Shown here in pieces: positions 1-7,301 of a DNA stretch of 54,246 bases. The notes beneath the pieces were generated by a model. The model ran no database searches, had not been told where the DNA came from, and was given only the letters and a program-made list of their open reading frames with translations. This DNA is from Streptomyces barkulensis (GTDB taxonomy: Bacteria > Actinomycetota > Actinomycetes > Streptomycetales > Streptomycetaceae): contig NZ_PGSG01000115.1 of the NCBI RefSeq assembly GCF_002843305.1, forward strand, positions 116,488 to 170,733. The letters run 5' to 3'. Numbering within the stretch: the first letter of the stretch is position 1; every line of letters begins with the position of its first letter. The translations under genes and the position numbers were made by a program.

Positions 1-177
1 CTCTGCCCTCAAGGCAGCCACGGCCTTCTGTGCCGTGGACTGGCTCACGTCGAACTCGGCGGCAATGTCCACGGTGCCGGGGAATCGCTCATCCACCGGG
101 TAGCGCCCAGCGTCCAGCCTCTTCCTGAGTTCGGCCGCTACCTGGGGCCAGACGGGAACGGAGCGATCAAGGTCCAT
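1..177 (-). CDS. GntR-family transcriptional regulator, N-terminal part (runs off window)
   Basis: Only the first 59 codons are present; the gene continues beyond base 1. The translation (MDLDRSVPVWPQVAAELRKR..., then ...FPGTVDIAAEFDVSQSTAQK) is the winged-helix DNA-binding domain of the GntR family, with the typical phrase for helix-turn-helix, 'IAAEFDVSQSTAQKAVAAL', near residues 38-56. The effector-binding domain is not visible. The gene is divergent from the small-gene operon that starts at 341, and an inverted repeat lies between them (211-246). This arrangement is common in integrative elements of actinomycetes, where a GntR-type repressor controls the element, so it is probably the element's regulator (inference). 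Confidence 0.85.
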   Translation of the reverse strand, partial: MDLDRSVPVWPQVAAELRKRLDAGRYPVDERFPGTVDIAAEFDVSQSTAQKAVAALRAE

Positions 178-210
178 AACCTCAAGCCTGCGCGGTTACG
201 CGGAATCCAG

Positions 211-246
211 CTATCGCGCTAGTGCGGTAGTGCGGTTTCGCGATAG
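211..246. promoter_or_regulatory. Inverted repeat, probable operator of the GntR regulator
   Basis: CTATCGCG at 211-218 is repeated in reverse complement at 239-246 (CGCGATAG). Between the arms is a short direct repeat, AGTGCGGT at 220-227 and again at 228-235. The region lies between the divergent starts at 177 and 341 and contains none of the coding sequence, so it is the natural place for the regulator to bind. The binding itself is inferred. Confidence 0.5.
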
Positions 247-340
247 CGCGTAAGCTCAGTGACGCAGGACACAACAGAAGACCCCGGCGACCGATGCAAG
301 CGGCCCCGGGGCATGGCCCGCACTGACAAGGAGTGCAGAC

Positions 341-625
341 GTGCGAACTCTACTGGCCCTCATCCTCTCGTGGCTCATGCCCGCCCAGGGCAAGCGCCGG
401 GCACAGACTGTGCCGACACAGCACACCCCCGCCGAGGGTGCGCACAATGTGCGTACCGCTGACACGGCAGACGAGCCGACACAGCGGCTGATCATCACGC
501 GGGCTGGTGTGGGACTTCCCAAGCCGCCTGAGTACCTGCGGGGCGAGGACGTGCCGCTCATCCGCCCGTACCTCATCGCCTGGGAGCGAACCCACGGCAT
601 CTACCACCAGGAGGCGGCGGCATGA
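341..625 (+). CDS. Small hypothetical protein of integrative element, first gene of operon
   Basis: 94 residues starting with GTG, preceded by a good ribosome binding site (AAGGAG at 328-333). The N terminus MRTLLALILSWLMPAQGKRR could be a short hydrophobic anchor. The C-terminal half (ITRAGVGLPKPPEYLRGEDVPLIRPYLIAWE) is the part that looks conserved in small proteins next to GntR regulators in Streptomyces elements; this is recalled, not searched. Its stop overlaps the next start (ATGA), so translation is probably coupled. Function unknown. Confidence 0.65.
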   Translation: MRTLLALILSWLMPAQGKRRAQTVPTQHTPAEGAHNVRTADTADEPTQRLIITRAGVGLPKPPEYLRGEDVPLIRPYLIAWERTHGIYHQEAAA

Positions 626-819
626 CCGAGCCGAAGCGGTACCCGAGTGCTCCGGTGGTGCTGCCGGACAGCAGTGACTACCAGGAGCCCGCACCCGTTG
701 AAGGCTGCGCCGGGTGCACCGAGCTGGCGAAGGTTCGAGACTGGGCACGAGCCAGCGGCGACTACACCACCGTGACCGACTGCAACGTCTTCCTCCGCCG
801 TCACCCGGAGGGGCACTGA
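622..819 (+). CDS. Small hypothetical protein
   Basis: 65 residues (MTEPKRYPSAPVVLPDSSDY...). The start ATG overlaps the previous stop by four bases, and its own TGA overlaps the next ATG by one base, so the three genes from 341 to 1049 form one tightly coupled operon. It has a CxxC pair (EGCAGCTELAKVRDWA) and a third cysteine (TDCNVF), which could bind a metal, but no recognised domain. Function unknown. Confidence 0.6.
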   Translation: MTEPKRYPSAPVVLPDSSDYQEPAPVEGCAGCTELAKVRDWARASGDYTTVTDCNVFLRRHPEGH

Positions 820-1049
820 TGAGCGCCCGAGCCGTCTACCGCTTCGTTGCACACACGATCCGCCACGTGCCCGAGGGCGGCGTGACGTACGAGGTGTTCT
901 GTGTCGCCCACGACTGCGGCGAAAACAGCGGCCCGCAGGGTGAGCAGGACGCCGCTCAGGACTGGGCGCTACGACACACGGGCCGGACGGGGCACGAGCT
1001 GTTCCGCCGCGTCTTCACCGACCACGCACGAGTGACCCGAGAGGAGTAG
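819..1049 (+). CDS. Small hypothetical protein (DUF7848-like)
   Basis: 76 residues, start ATG overlapping the preceding TGA. The sequence (YRFVAHTIRHVPEGGVTYEVFCVAHDCGENSG... then AAQDWALRHTGRTGHELFRR) resembles the small DUF7848 proteins I associate with actinomycete integrative elements: a Cys pair in 'FCVAHDCG' and a C-terminal 'W..RH...TGH..F' phrase. This family name is from memory. Last gene of the operon, followed by a strong hairpin at 1071-1111. Confidence 0.65.
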   Translation: MSARAVYRFVAHTIRHVPEGGVTYEVFCVAHDCGENSGPQGEQDAAQDWALRHTGRTGHELFRRVFTDHARVTREE

Positions 1050-1070
1050 AGCCCAGCCGCCACCCTCCAC

Positions 1071-1111
1071 GCGAGAGCCCCCGGCCATTTACTGTAGCTG
1101 GGGGCTCTCGC
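1071..1111. terminator. Bidirectional terminator
   Basis: Perfect 12-bp stem: GCGAGAGCCCCC (1071-1082) pairs with GGGGGCTCTCGC (1100-1111). It lies between the convergent genes ending at 1049 and 1115. Confidence 0.8.
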
Positions 1112-1114
1112 ATG

Positions 1115-1519
1115 TCACGCTGGCGGGACGGGGCGTGCGATCAGCATCGGCACAAAGATCGCCATGGCGTACCCCCCGAGGACGAACACGGTTATGAGAA
1201 CGCGCAACCACAGACCTTCCCCGAGTGGACCGGCACCCCACACCAGCGCCAACCCAACAAGAAGGCAGAGACACCACCAGCCCATCAGTACCCTCCAAGC
1301 CCGCAGCTCCTTCCCGTACTCCTGCCACTTTGCGGCCCGCGCCTCGGGAGTGTCGTGCAAGATCCGCTGGGTCCAGTTGAGGTAGGCCATGCGCTGCTCG
1401 TGTTCCATGCTGTCCCAGTCGGCCGGTCGCAGCGGAATCTGCATGCCGCGCTGCCCAAGGTAGGCCGCGCGACTGGCGGCGCTCAGTTCGTCCCAACCGG
1501 CCGGTGGCCGCCACATCAT
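1115..1519 (-). CDS. Small membrane protein, two predicted TM helices
   Basis: About 134 residues from ATG 1519 (MMWRPPAGWDELSAASR...). Two hydrophobic segments lie in the C-terminal half: 'WWCLCLLVGLALVWGAG' and 'VLITVFVLGGYAMAIFVPM'. The N-terminal part is soluble and has two similar phrases, 'WDELSAASRAAYL' and 'WDSMEHEQRMAYL', which suggests a small internal duplication. A longer frame starts at 1546 but has no ribosome binding site; AGAGAG just upstream of 1516/1519 favours those starts. Function unknown. Confidence 0.55.
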   Translation of the reverse strand: MMWRPPAGWDELSAASRAAYLGQRGMQIPLRPADWDSMEHEQRMAYLNWTQRILHDTPEARAAKWQEYGKELRAWRVLMGWWCLCLLVGLALVWGAGPLGEGLWLRVLITVFVLGGYAMAIFVPMLIARPVPPA

Positions 1520-1591
1520 GATCTCTCTGCTGTTCCTGCCCGTCATGGCCCGAGACAGTACTGGTGCGGCGCCGACATAAACTGCCCATAC

Positions 1592-1636
1592 GAGAGCCCC
1601 GGCGCGGTAGCTAACCTCTATCGCGGCGGGGCTCTC
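1592..1636. terminator. Terminator hairpin
   Basis: GAGAGCCCCG (from 1592) pairs with CGGGGCTCTC (to 1636) across a loop that extends the stem imperfectly. It lies downstream of the minus-strand gene 1654-1839. Confidence 0.65.
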
Positions 1637-1653
1637 TTCTGTCGGCGCTCAGG

Positions 1654-1839
1654 TCACGCGCTGGCGACGTTCTGTGTCAGATCGGGGTACGACAGGCTCT
1701 CGGTGCTGGAGAGCTCCTTGTAACCCTTCTTGCCTTCGAGGTCGGCCAGGTAGTTCGCCTGGCTGTCAGCAGGCCACGAGTCGAACCCATCGGGCGCGTT
1801 GAACTCCTGGACGACGGTAACGACCTTGATCACTCGCAT
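1654..1839 (-). CDS. Small hypothetical protein
   Basis: 61 residues (MRVIKVVTVVQEFNAPDGFD...). The start is supported by AGAGAGGGG shortly upstream of the ATG at 1839. No cysteines, no membrane segment; acidic and Ser/Tyr-rich C terminus. A terminator follows at 1592-1636, so it is probably monocistronic. Not recognised. Confidence 0.5.
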   Translation of the reverse strand: MRVIKVVTVVQEFNAPDGFDSWPADSQANYLADLEGKKGYKELSSTESLSYPDLTQNVASA

Positions 1840-1889
1840 GGTTACCCCTCTCTGCTTGGCGGGTTGAGCTTACGGGTTGGTGTGTTGGG

Positions 1890-2201
1890 TCACCACGGGG
1901 TGATCACGTCCCACACCGCCCTGTAGACGCTGGGGATCCCGGCCCAGCCGAGCGCTGCGCCCAGCACGACGGCTTCCACGGTGATCAGTCCCGCGACGAG
2001 CCAGGCGAAGTGTGCCCGCTGGGAGATCGGCGGGGTGCAGTCGCGGCAGATCGGGTCTTCCTCGAACGAGGTCAGGGCGGGTACGAGATTCACCCCGCAC
2101 GCGGTGCACGACACATAGGTCTTACCGCCGCGCTGGCCGTAGCGGAATCGTCGGGTGTGCTTTCCCATGTCGCTCTCGCTTTCGCTCAGTTGAACTGACA
2201 T
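1890..2201 (-). CDS. Zinc-ribbon membrane protein
   Basis: 103 residues from ATG 2201 (MSVQLSESESDMGKHTRRFR...). A CxxC pair, 'SCTACGVNL', followed by a second, 'PICRDCTPP', forms a zinc ribbon around the middle. One hydrophobic helix follows (FAWLVAGLITVEAVVLGAAL), so the ribbon probably sits on one face of the membrane. An internal start at 2168 (MGKHTRRFRYGQ) has a better purine-rich leader and is a fair alternative. Function unknown. Confidence 0.55.
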   Translation of the reverse strand: MSVQLSESESDMGKHTRRFRYGQRGGKTYVSCTACGVNLVPALTSFEEDPICRDCTPPISQRAHFAWLVAGLITVEAVVLGAALGWAGIPSVYRAVWDVITPW

Positions 2202-2310
2202 GGCGAACCTAGGAATGCACGGGAGACGAACCGAAGGGTCACGCCTGGATTCCATGGAGACTCGTTATCCGACTCCATGGCGAACTGTTATGCACGGCTT
2301 ATGAGTTCAC

Positions 2311-2590
2311 GTCTCGCGAGTGCAAGCGAGCGTCACGCGCTCTCTTGCTCCCAAACGCGATTCTTTGACGTCTCTCGGGCGGTGAGAGTGCGAGTGCGTC
2401 CTCTCTGTTCGCTCGCGCGCTGCTGGGCGCTCAGAACGACGCACAGAGACTTCCGATCACCGAGAGACATCCTGGCTGGTCAGCGCGTGCCGGCGAGCGC
2501 GTGAAGGTACACAGAAGTGAGTCCCTTCGAGACCACGAGAGAGCCCGGTCACTCTGACGAGTGCCGGGCTTCTCTGCTGGGTTGGCTACG
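2311..2590 (+). repeat. Structured non-coding repeat, copy A
   Basis: This 280-bp stretch has no convincing gene. It begins with a 30-bp block (2311-2340) that is repeated exactly at 2906-2935. It continues with a series of shorter shared phrases in the same order as copy B: 'GTCTCTCGGGC', 'CTCCGATCAC'-like, 'CGCCGGCGAGC'-like and 'CTGGTCAGC'. It ends in a bulged hairpin (2542-2570). Base composition is less GC-rich than the genes. It could be a regulatory RNA, or an origin or transfer locus of the integrative element; the sequence does not decide. Confidence 0.6.
2542..2570. terminator. Bulged hairpin at end of repeat copy A
   Basis: AGCCCGG-T-CACTC pairs with GAGTGCCGGGCT across a 4-base loop, leaving one unpaired T at 2549. 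The hairpin at 3091-3121 has the same bulge. Confidence 0.6.
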
Positions 2591-2613
2591 GTCGCGGAGC
2601 AGATCCTTGCAGC

Positions 2614-2784
2614 TCAGCGGAGTTGGTCCTTCTTCACGACCGTTTGGCACTGTGAGCACTTCAACTGGTTGGTGGTGTACGGCTGAAGCGTGTTCCTGTC
2701 ACAGATCGGACACTTGTGGCCCTTCGGCACATCTTTCCCTTTCGCGGGGTGTGCTCGCCCCAGAAGCAAGCAGCCGAGGCTCAT
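2614..2784 (-). CDS. Small zinc-ribbon protein
   Basis: 56 residues from ATG 2784 (MSLGCLLLGRAHPAKGKD...). 'HKCPICDRNT' followed by 'LKCSQCQTVV' gives two CxxC knuckles about 15 residues apart, a classic zinc ribbon, ending in a basic tail (KKDQLR). A TTGACA-like box lies about 22 bases upstream (2806-2811, minus strand) in an AT-rich stretch, though no matching -10 box fits before the ATG. The frame is open further upstream, but that part runs into repeat B and looks non-coding. Sandwiched between the two structured repeats; could be an RNA- or DNA-binding protein (inference). Confidence 0.5.
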   Translation of the reverse strand: MSLGCLLLGRAHPAKGKDVPKGHKCPICDRNTLQPYTTNQLKCSQCQTVVKKDQLR

Positions 2785-2905
2785 GGTGGTCTGATTTTTT
2801 GATTGTGTCAATACAGGGGTGCTGACCTGCAGGTTTAGAACTAATGGTCGGACGGGGCGCGGGACTCGCTCAACTCCCCTGTGTCTCGGGGCTCTTGTGC
2901 GTCTC

Positions 2906-3135
2906 GTCTCGCGAGTGCAAGCGAGCGTCACGCGCGTGCATAGCTCCAAACGGAGCTGAGCGCGTCTCTCGGGCTCCCGGCAGAGCGAGTGTCAGACACT
3001 CAGGTGAGAGACCGATCTCTCCTGACGCGCTCTCAGAGACTCCGATCACAGAGCGCCGGCGAGCACGTCTCGGCTGGTCAGCCATGCGAAAGCCCCGATC
3101 ACTCGGGTGAGTGTCGGGGCTCTCTGGTGGGTGTG
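2906..3135 (+). repeat. Structured non-coding repeat, copy B
   Basis: Second, diverged copy of the repeat at 2311-2590. It starts with the exact 30-bp block at 2906-2935, continues with the same ordered short phrases, and ends with the hairpin at 3091-3121. The IS at 3150 sits directly downstream. The two copies flank the zinc-ribbon gene 2614-2784. Confidence 0.6.
3091..3121. terminator. Bulged hairpin at end of repeat copy B
   Basis: AGCCCCGA-T-CACTC pairs with GAGTGTCGGGGCT. Compared with copy A, one G:C pair (2548:2564) has become A:T (3098:3114) and the same T bulge is kept, which is a compensatory change. Confidence 0.6.
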
Positions 3136-3149
3136 GAACGTCAGGCAGT

Positions 3150-4078
3150 GAACCTCTTTCATCCTGTACTGCAAGGGTGAAACGAGCTGGTCAGCGAGGG
3201 CGGTGACGGGGCAGGGCCCCTCGTCGTTGGCGTGGTGATTCCACTCAGCACACCGGCGACCGGAGGGACCCTGTTGGTTCCGTATCCTGCCATGCCCGAC
3301 GTTCCTCACGAGTTGGTCGAGCATGTCTCCTGGCTCGTCTACGCCCGAAGGCGTGAACTGAACTCGCCGTGGCGGAAGCTGGGCTGCTTCAAGCAGGCCT
3401 TGCTCGCCCTGGCCCATCTCCGCAAGAACGAGACGTTCGCCCAGCTCGGCGCCGGTTTCGGCGTCTCAGAGGCGACTGCCTGGCGCTATGTCGACGAGGT
3501 TTTGGACGTTCTCGCCTCGTGGGCGCCCGGCCTGCACGAGGCCCTCGTCGGCCTGGGCGAGGGCGACTTCGTCATCGTGGATGGCACGCTGATCCCGATC
3601 GACCGCATCGCGGCGGACGAGCCGTACTACTCGATGAAACACCGCCGACACGGCATGAACGTGCAGGTCATCGCCCGCCCGGACGGCACCCCGCATGGGG
3701 TATCCCCTGCTCGCAGAGCTTGGGGAAGGGTTCTCGCGCGCGACCCCGGGACGCACCCACGACCTGACCGCGGCCCGCGCCCACGGCATCGTCCAAGCCT
3801 GTCTGACCCGGCAGATTCTCGTGCTGGCCGACCGCGCCTACCAGGGCGCCGGCGCCACCGTCCGCACCCCGTACTACGGCCACCGCGACCTGCCCGAGCA
3901 CTACCAGCAGTACAACCGAGACCAGGCCCGGCTGCGGGCACCGGGCGAGCGCGCCTTCGCCCGGCTGAAGTCCTGGCGAGCACTGCGCAGAGCCCGCTGC
4001 TCAACTCGGCGCATCGGCCGCACCGTCCAAGCCGTACACGTCCTGCTGACCTGCGACTACACAGGATGAAAGAGGTTC
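3150..4078 (+). mobile_element. Insertion sequence, IS5-like, 929 bp
   Basis: Perfect 18-bp terminal inverted repeats: GAACCTCTTTCATCCTGT at 3150-3167, and its reverse complement at 4061-4078. Both ends are flanked by AGT (3147-3149 and 4079-4081), which fits a 3-bp target duplication. The only gene inside is a disrupted DDE transposase. The element landed just after repeat copy B. The boundary could be read a base or two wider because the duplication and the repeat ends share letters. Confidence 0.8.
3292..4069 (+). pseudogene. IS5-like transposase, frameshifted by a short insertion
   Basis: The first frame (MPDVPHELVEHVSWLVYARR... to ...HGMNVQVIARPDGTP) carries the helix-turn-helix part and the first catalytic Asp (VDGTLIPIDRI). 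Near 3690 the homology moves to the next frame, which gives ...FSRATPGRTHDLTAARAHG..., the second Asp (LADRAYQGAG) and the third acidic residue (RAPGERAFARLKSW), ending ...HVLLTCDYTG. A 37-bp stretch (about 3691-3727) stands where related transposases need about 6 bp, a net gain of 31 bp that shifts the frame by one. The related transposase at 53400-54164 supports the expected reading. The protein cannot be made in one piece without frameshifting. Confidence 0.8.
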
Positions 4079-4232
4079 AGTGATGCCATGTGCTCCTCAG
4101 ACCATGTAGGTCTGGCTCCTACGCGAGACGCTTCGTGTGCCAGCGTTGTGCCTGGTCTCTGTTGACCCAGGACATATGCGCTGGTCAGACTGGTCGTAGT
4201 CGCAGTGTGAACGTGGTCGTTGGGTGACCTGA

Positions 4233-4343
4233 TTGGAAAGCGTGTTGGGGGCAGCTCCTCACGAGTTCGAATCTCGTATCCTCCGCCACGGCCGACCAGC
4301 CGAAACGAAGGTCCCGACCGCCCAGCGGCCGGGACCTTCGTCG
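4233..4343 (+). repeat. Attachment-site repeat 1: 3' part of tRNA-Ser(GGA)
   Basis: The sequence from TTGGAAAGCG (4233) to CCGCCA (4288) is the anticodon-loop-to-CCA part of a serine tRNA with anticodon GGA, followed by the tRNA terminator hairpin (CGAAGGTCCCG...CGGGACCTTCG). The 5' half of the tRNA is absent, so this is not a working gene. The same 111-bp segment with a few changes recurs at 8376-8486. Such 3' fragments are left where an element integrates into a tRNA gene; the intact tRNA should lie to the left of this window. The variable arm is slightly damaged relative to copy 2. The stretches 4082-4232 and 4344-4521 show no gene; the latter holds a tandem TTTGCGACA pair near 4373. Confidence 0.8.
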
Positions 4344-4521
4344 ATTCCCGGCCTCAGTTTCGGTCTCATCTATTTGCGACATTTGCGACATTTCTTTCCC
4401 ATGCGCCATGACTTCCCCGGGAAGCGGCAAGCACCGAGGCCGACGGGCGCACATCACGAGGTGTGCCAGGAGGTAGGAGTATGTTTTATGGAAGCGTACT
4501 TCTATCTCCCTGGAGCAGCTC

Positions 4522-5994
4522 GTGGACAAGCCTGCCGAGATGTTCGACCGGGACTACGAGTGGTCGGCGCTGAGCCGGTTCATCACCGACCCGCAGCCCG
4601 GCGCGACCCTGGGCGTGGTCTCCGGGCGCCGCCGCCAGGGCAAGACGTTCCTGCTGGATGCCGCCTGCCGGGCCGCCGGAGGGTTCTACTTCGGTGCGAC
4701 CGAGGCCGCCGATGCCGAGTCGCTACGGCGGATCAGCGCGTCGCTGACCGCCCACGTCCGTCCTGCCAGCCCGTTCCACTTCGCCGACTGGGCGGAGGCC
4801 GTCGACGCACTGCTCGCGCTCGGCGCCGAGCGGCCCGTCCCCGTGGTGATCGACGAGTTTCCGTACCTCGCCAAGGCCAACCCCGAGCTGCCCTCCATCA
4901 TCCAGGAGGCGCTGCGGCCGCTGCGTGACCAGCGCACCGGCTCCCGTACCCGGCTGCTGCTGTGCGGATCGGCGCTGTCCTTCATGGGCAGGCTGCTCTC
5001 GGGTAACGCCCCACTGCGCGGACGGGCGGGGCTGGAACTGGTCGTCCGCCCCCTCGACCACCGCCTCGCCGCCGAGTTCTGGGACATCGCCGATCCCCAC
5101 TTGGCCATGAAGGTGAACGCGATCGTGGGCGGCACCCCGGCCTATCGGCGCGAATTCGCACGCGGCGACACGCCAAAGGCTCCGGACGACTTCGACGACT
5201 GGGTCGTCCGCACCGTCCTCAACCCCGAAACTCCCCTCTTCCGCGAGGCCCGCTACCTATTGGCCGAAGAACCCGACCTTCGCGACACCGCCCTGTACCT
5301 GTCCGTCCTGGCCGCCGTCGCCGACGGCAACGCCACACGCGGGGGCATGGCCGGCTATCTGGAACGCAAGGCCACCGACATCGCCCACCCCATCAACGTC
5401 CTCGAAGACGCGGGTCTGCTGCACCGGGACGCGGACGCCTTCCGCGACAACCGGCCCACCTACCGGATCGCCGAACCCCTGATCGGCTTCTACCACGCGA
5501 TCATGCGACCGGTCTGGGACCAGCTCGAACGCCCCGGCAGCGCGGCACGGGTCTGGCAGGCCAGCCGCCGCCGCTTCGTCAGCAACGTCCTCGGGCCCCA
5601 CTTCGAACAGGTCTGCCGCGACTGGGCCCTCCATCACGCCGACCCCGAACTCTTGGGCGGCCTGCCCGCCCGCGTCGGACACGGTGTCGTCCACGACCCC
5701 AGGGCCCGTACCGGCAACGAGGTCGACGTGGCGGTCATCGGAATCGCGGATGGCGCCAAGCCCCCACTCCTGGCCATCGGAGAGGCCAAGTGGAACGACA
5801 CCATGGGAGCTGCCCACATCGAACGTCTCCGGCACATCCGCGACCTCATCGCTCAGGCAGGCCGATACGACACCACCAGCACACAGCTCATGTGCTTCAG
5901 CGGGGCCGGATTCAACGACAAGGCGCGGGACGCGGCCGCGGCCGACCCGGACATCCGGCTGATCGACCTGGCGACCCTCTACTGCCGGGGCTGA
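4522..5994 (+). CDS. ATP-binding protein with DUF234/PD-(D/E)xK-like C-terminal domain
   Basis: 490 residues from a GTG with GGAGC upstream. The N-terminal AAA-type ATPase domain (about residues 1-230) has a Walker A variant, 'GRRRQGKTFLL', near residue 35, and Walker B 'PVVIDEFPYL' near 112. A winged-helix segment follows (about 260-320). The C-terminal DUF234-type domain carries a nuclease-like motif, 'GNEVDVAVIG' then 'AIGEAKWN' (around 395-425), that is, E-D...E-x-K. Proteins of this archaeal-ATPase/DUF234 type are widespread in bacteria and of unclear role; links to mobile elements or defence are suggested but unproven. It is the main cargo between the two tRNA-Ser fragments, and a truncated relative lies at 7302-8228. 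Confidence 0.85.
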   Translation: MDKPAEMFDRDYEWSALSRFITDPQPGATLGVVSGRRRQGKTFLLDAACRAAGGFYFGATEAADAESLRRISASLTAHVRPASPFHFADWAEAVDALLALGAERPVPVVIDEFPYLAKANPELPSIIQEALRPLRDQRTGSRTRLLLCGSALSFMGRLLSGNAPLRGRAGLELVVRPLDHRLAAEFWDIADPHLAMKVNAIVGGTPAYRREFARGDTPKAPDDFDDWVVRTVLNPETPLFREARYLLAEEPDLRDTALYLSVLAAVADGNATRGGMAGYLERKATDIAHPINVLEDAGLLHRDADAFRDNRPTYRIAEPLIGFYHAIMRPVWDQLERPGSAARVWQASRRRFVSNVLGPHFEQVCRDWALHHADPELLGGLPARVGHGVVHDPRARTGNEVDVAVIGIADGAKPPLLAIGEAKWNDTMGAAHIERLRHIRDLIAQAGRYDTTSTQLMCFSGAGFNDKARDAAAADPDIRLIDLATLYCRG

Positions 5995-6111
5995 CACGCG
6001 CCCACGCCCCCGTTCCCGCTCCCGTTTCCGGCAGGGACGCGACGGTAAGCGCTGTTCCTGCCCTCCCCGGGCGTCACCGTCCTCGCCGTGATCGCTTCGT
6101 GGCGGTGTGGC

Positions 6112-7086
6112 TCAGCCCTCGTTGAGCGGTTCCCTGGTCGCGTAGTAGGCCTGCAGTGCGGCCTCGCCGCCGGAGCCCAGGGCGGTCATGATCCGCTGGA
6201 AGCGGGCGGAGCGCAGATCACCGGCCACGAGGACGCGGGGATGCTGGCCGGCGGGCGGGCAGTACCCGTCCGTACCGCGGACCAGATCGCCGGGCGGGGC
6301 GGCCGGCGCGTTGCCGATGCTGAGATAGGCGGCGTCCGCCGCGACCGCCCGCCGCTCACCACCCCGTCCCACCGCCTCCGCCGACACCGCGGCGCCCTCT
6401 CCGGGGCCCAGCGTCAGGTGCCCGACGGGCAGGAGCGTGACCCGGGGGTCCCCGCGGACCTCCTCGACCTTGTAGTCGTCGGCCGCCGGGTACGCCACCA
6501 GCAGGCGCGTGCCGGTGGCCGGGTGGGCGCGCAGGAAGGTGCCGATCGTGCGGTCCCCGCCCAGGACGAGGAGGGTACGGCCCTCGGCGTCGGCCTCCCC
6601 GGCCTGCCACAGCGGGGGCAGGGTCAGGCCGCCGGGAGCGGTGATCCAGGCGGCGTCGCGGGGCTGGAGGGGACCGGTGCCGGTGGCGACGACCGCGTAC
6701 GGGGCGGTCAGGCGGGCGCCGGTGTCGAGCGTGGCGGTCACGCGGTCCTCGTCGGCGCGCAGCTCGGTGACGTACCGGCCCAGTTCCAGGCGGCACAGCT
6801 CCGTGTCCTCCAGCTCCGCGGTGATGGCCTCGGCCAGCCCGGAGCCGCCGGTGTGGCCGCCCAGGACATTGTTCAGGGCCGGGATCCGGTAAAGGTTGCG
6901 GCACAGCCGGTCCGGCTCGACCAGCACCGAGCGCATGCCGACACCGGCGGCCATACGGGCGGCGGCGCAGCCGGCCGGGCCGCCGCCGACGATGATCAGG
7001 TCCGTGTCACGGGCGTCGGGCGAACCGGCACGGGACGGGCACGGAGACGGGGGCGGAGACGGGGGCGGAGACGGTGTGTCGGCCAT
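6112..7086 (-). CDS. FAD/NAD(P)-dependent oxidoreductase, thioredoxin-reductase-like without CxxC
   Basis: 324 residues, probably starting at 7086, although the first 25 residues (PPPSPPPSPCPS...) are low-complexity. The FAD-binding Rossmann motif 'DLIIVGGGPAGCAAARMA' begins near residue 29. The ATG motif 'VVATGTGP' is near 130, a second nucleotide-binding stretch is 'RTLLVLGGDRTIG', and the C-terminal FAD motif 'RVLVAGDLRSARFQRIMTALGSGGEAAL' (split here for reading) is typical of thioredoxin reductases. The redox CxxC of true TrxB is absent, so it is not a classical thioredoxin reductase. Partner and substrate unknown. Stands alone on the minus strand between the two ATPase genes. Confidence 0.8.
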   Translation of the reverse strand: MADTPSPPPSPPPSPCPSRAGSPDARDTDLIIVGGGPAGCAAARMAAGVGMRSVLVEPDRLCRNLYRIPALNNVLGGHTGGSGLAEAITAELEDTELCRLELGRYVTELRADEDRVTATLDTGARLTAPYAVVATGTGPLQPRDAAWITAPGGLTLPPLWQAGEADAEGRTLLVLGGDRTIGTFLRAHPATGTRLLVAYPAADDYKVEEVRGDPRVTLLPVGHLTLGPGEGAAVSAEAVGRGGERRAVAADAAYLSIGNAPAAPPGDLVRGTDGYCPPAGQHPRVLVAGDLRSARFQRIMTALGSGGEAALQAYYATREPLNEG

Positions 7087-7301
7087 GGGGCTATTCCAGC
7101 ACCGGCGCCCCCCACCGCCTCGGCGGCCAGGAGGCCGACACCGTTCAGACCGGTCTGGGAGTGGGTGCCGCTGGAGAAGGTCCTCTCGGACAGCCTTCTA
7201 CCGCATGCGCTCCGCGCCCCGATCGCCGCTCTGGTCGATTCCGACGAGATCCCCACCGGCTACCTCGGCGATGTCGCCCGACCCGCCCGAACCGGCCGCC
7301 G

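Noticed and set aside
4233..4288. Functional tRNA-Ser gene
   Set aside because: Only the part from the anticodon loop to CCA is present; there is no D arm or 5' acceptor strand. The same holds at 8376.
6112..7086. True thioredoxin reductase trxB
   Set aside because: The CxxC redox motif is missing and no thioredoxin gene is nearby.
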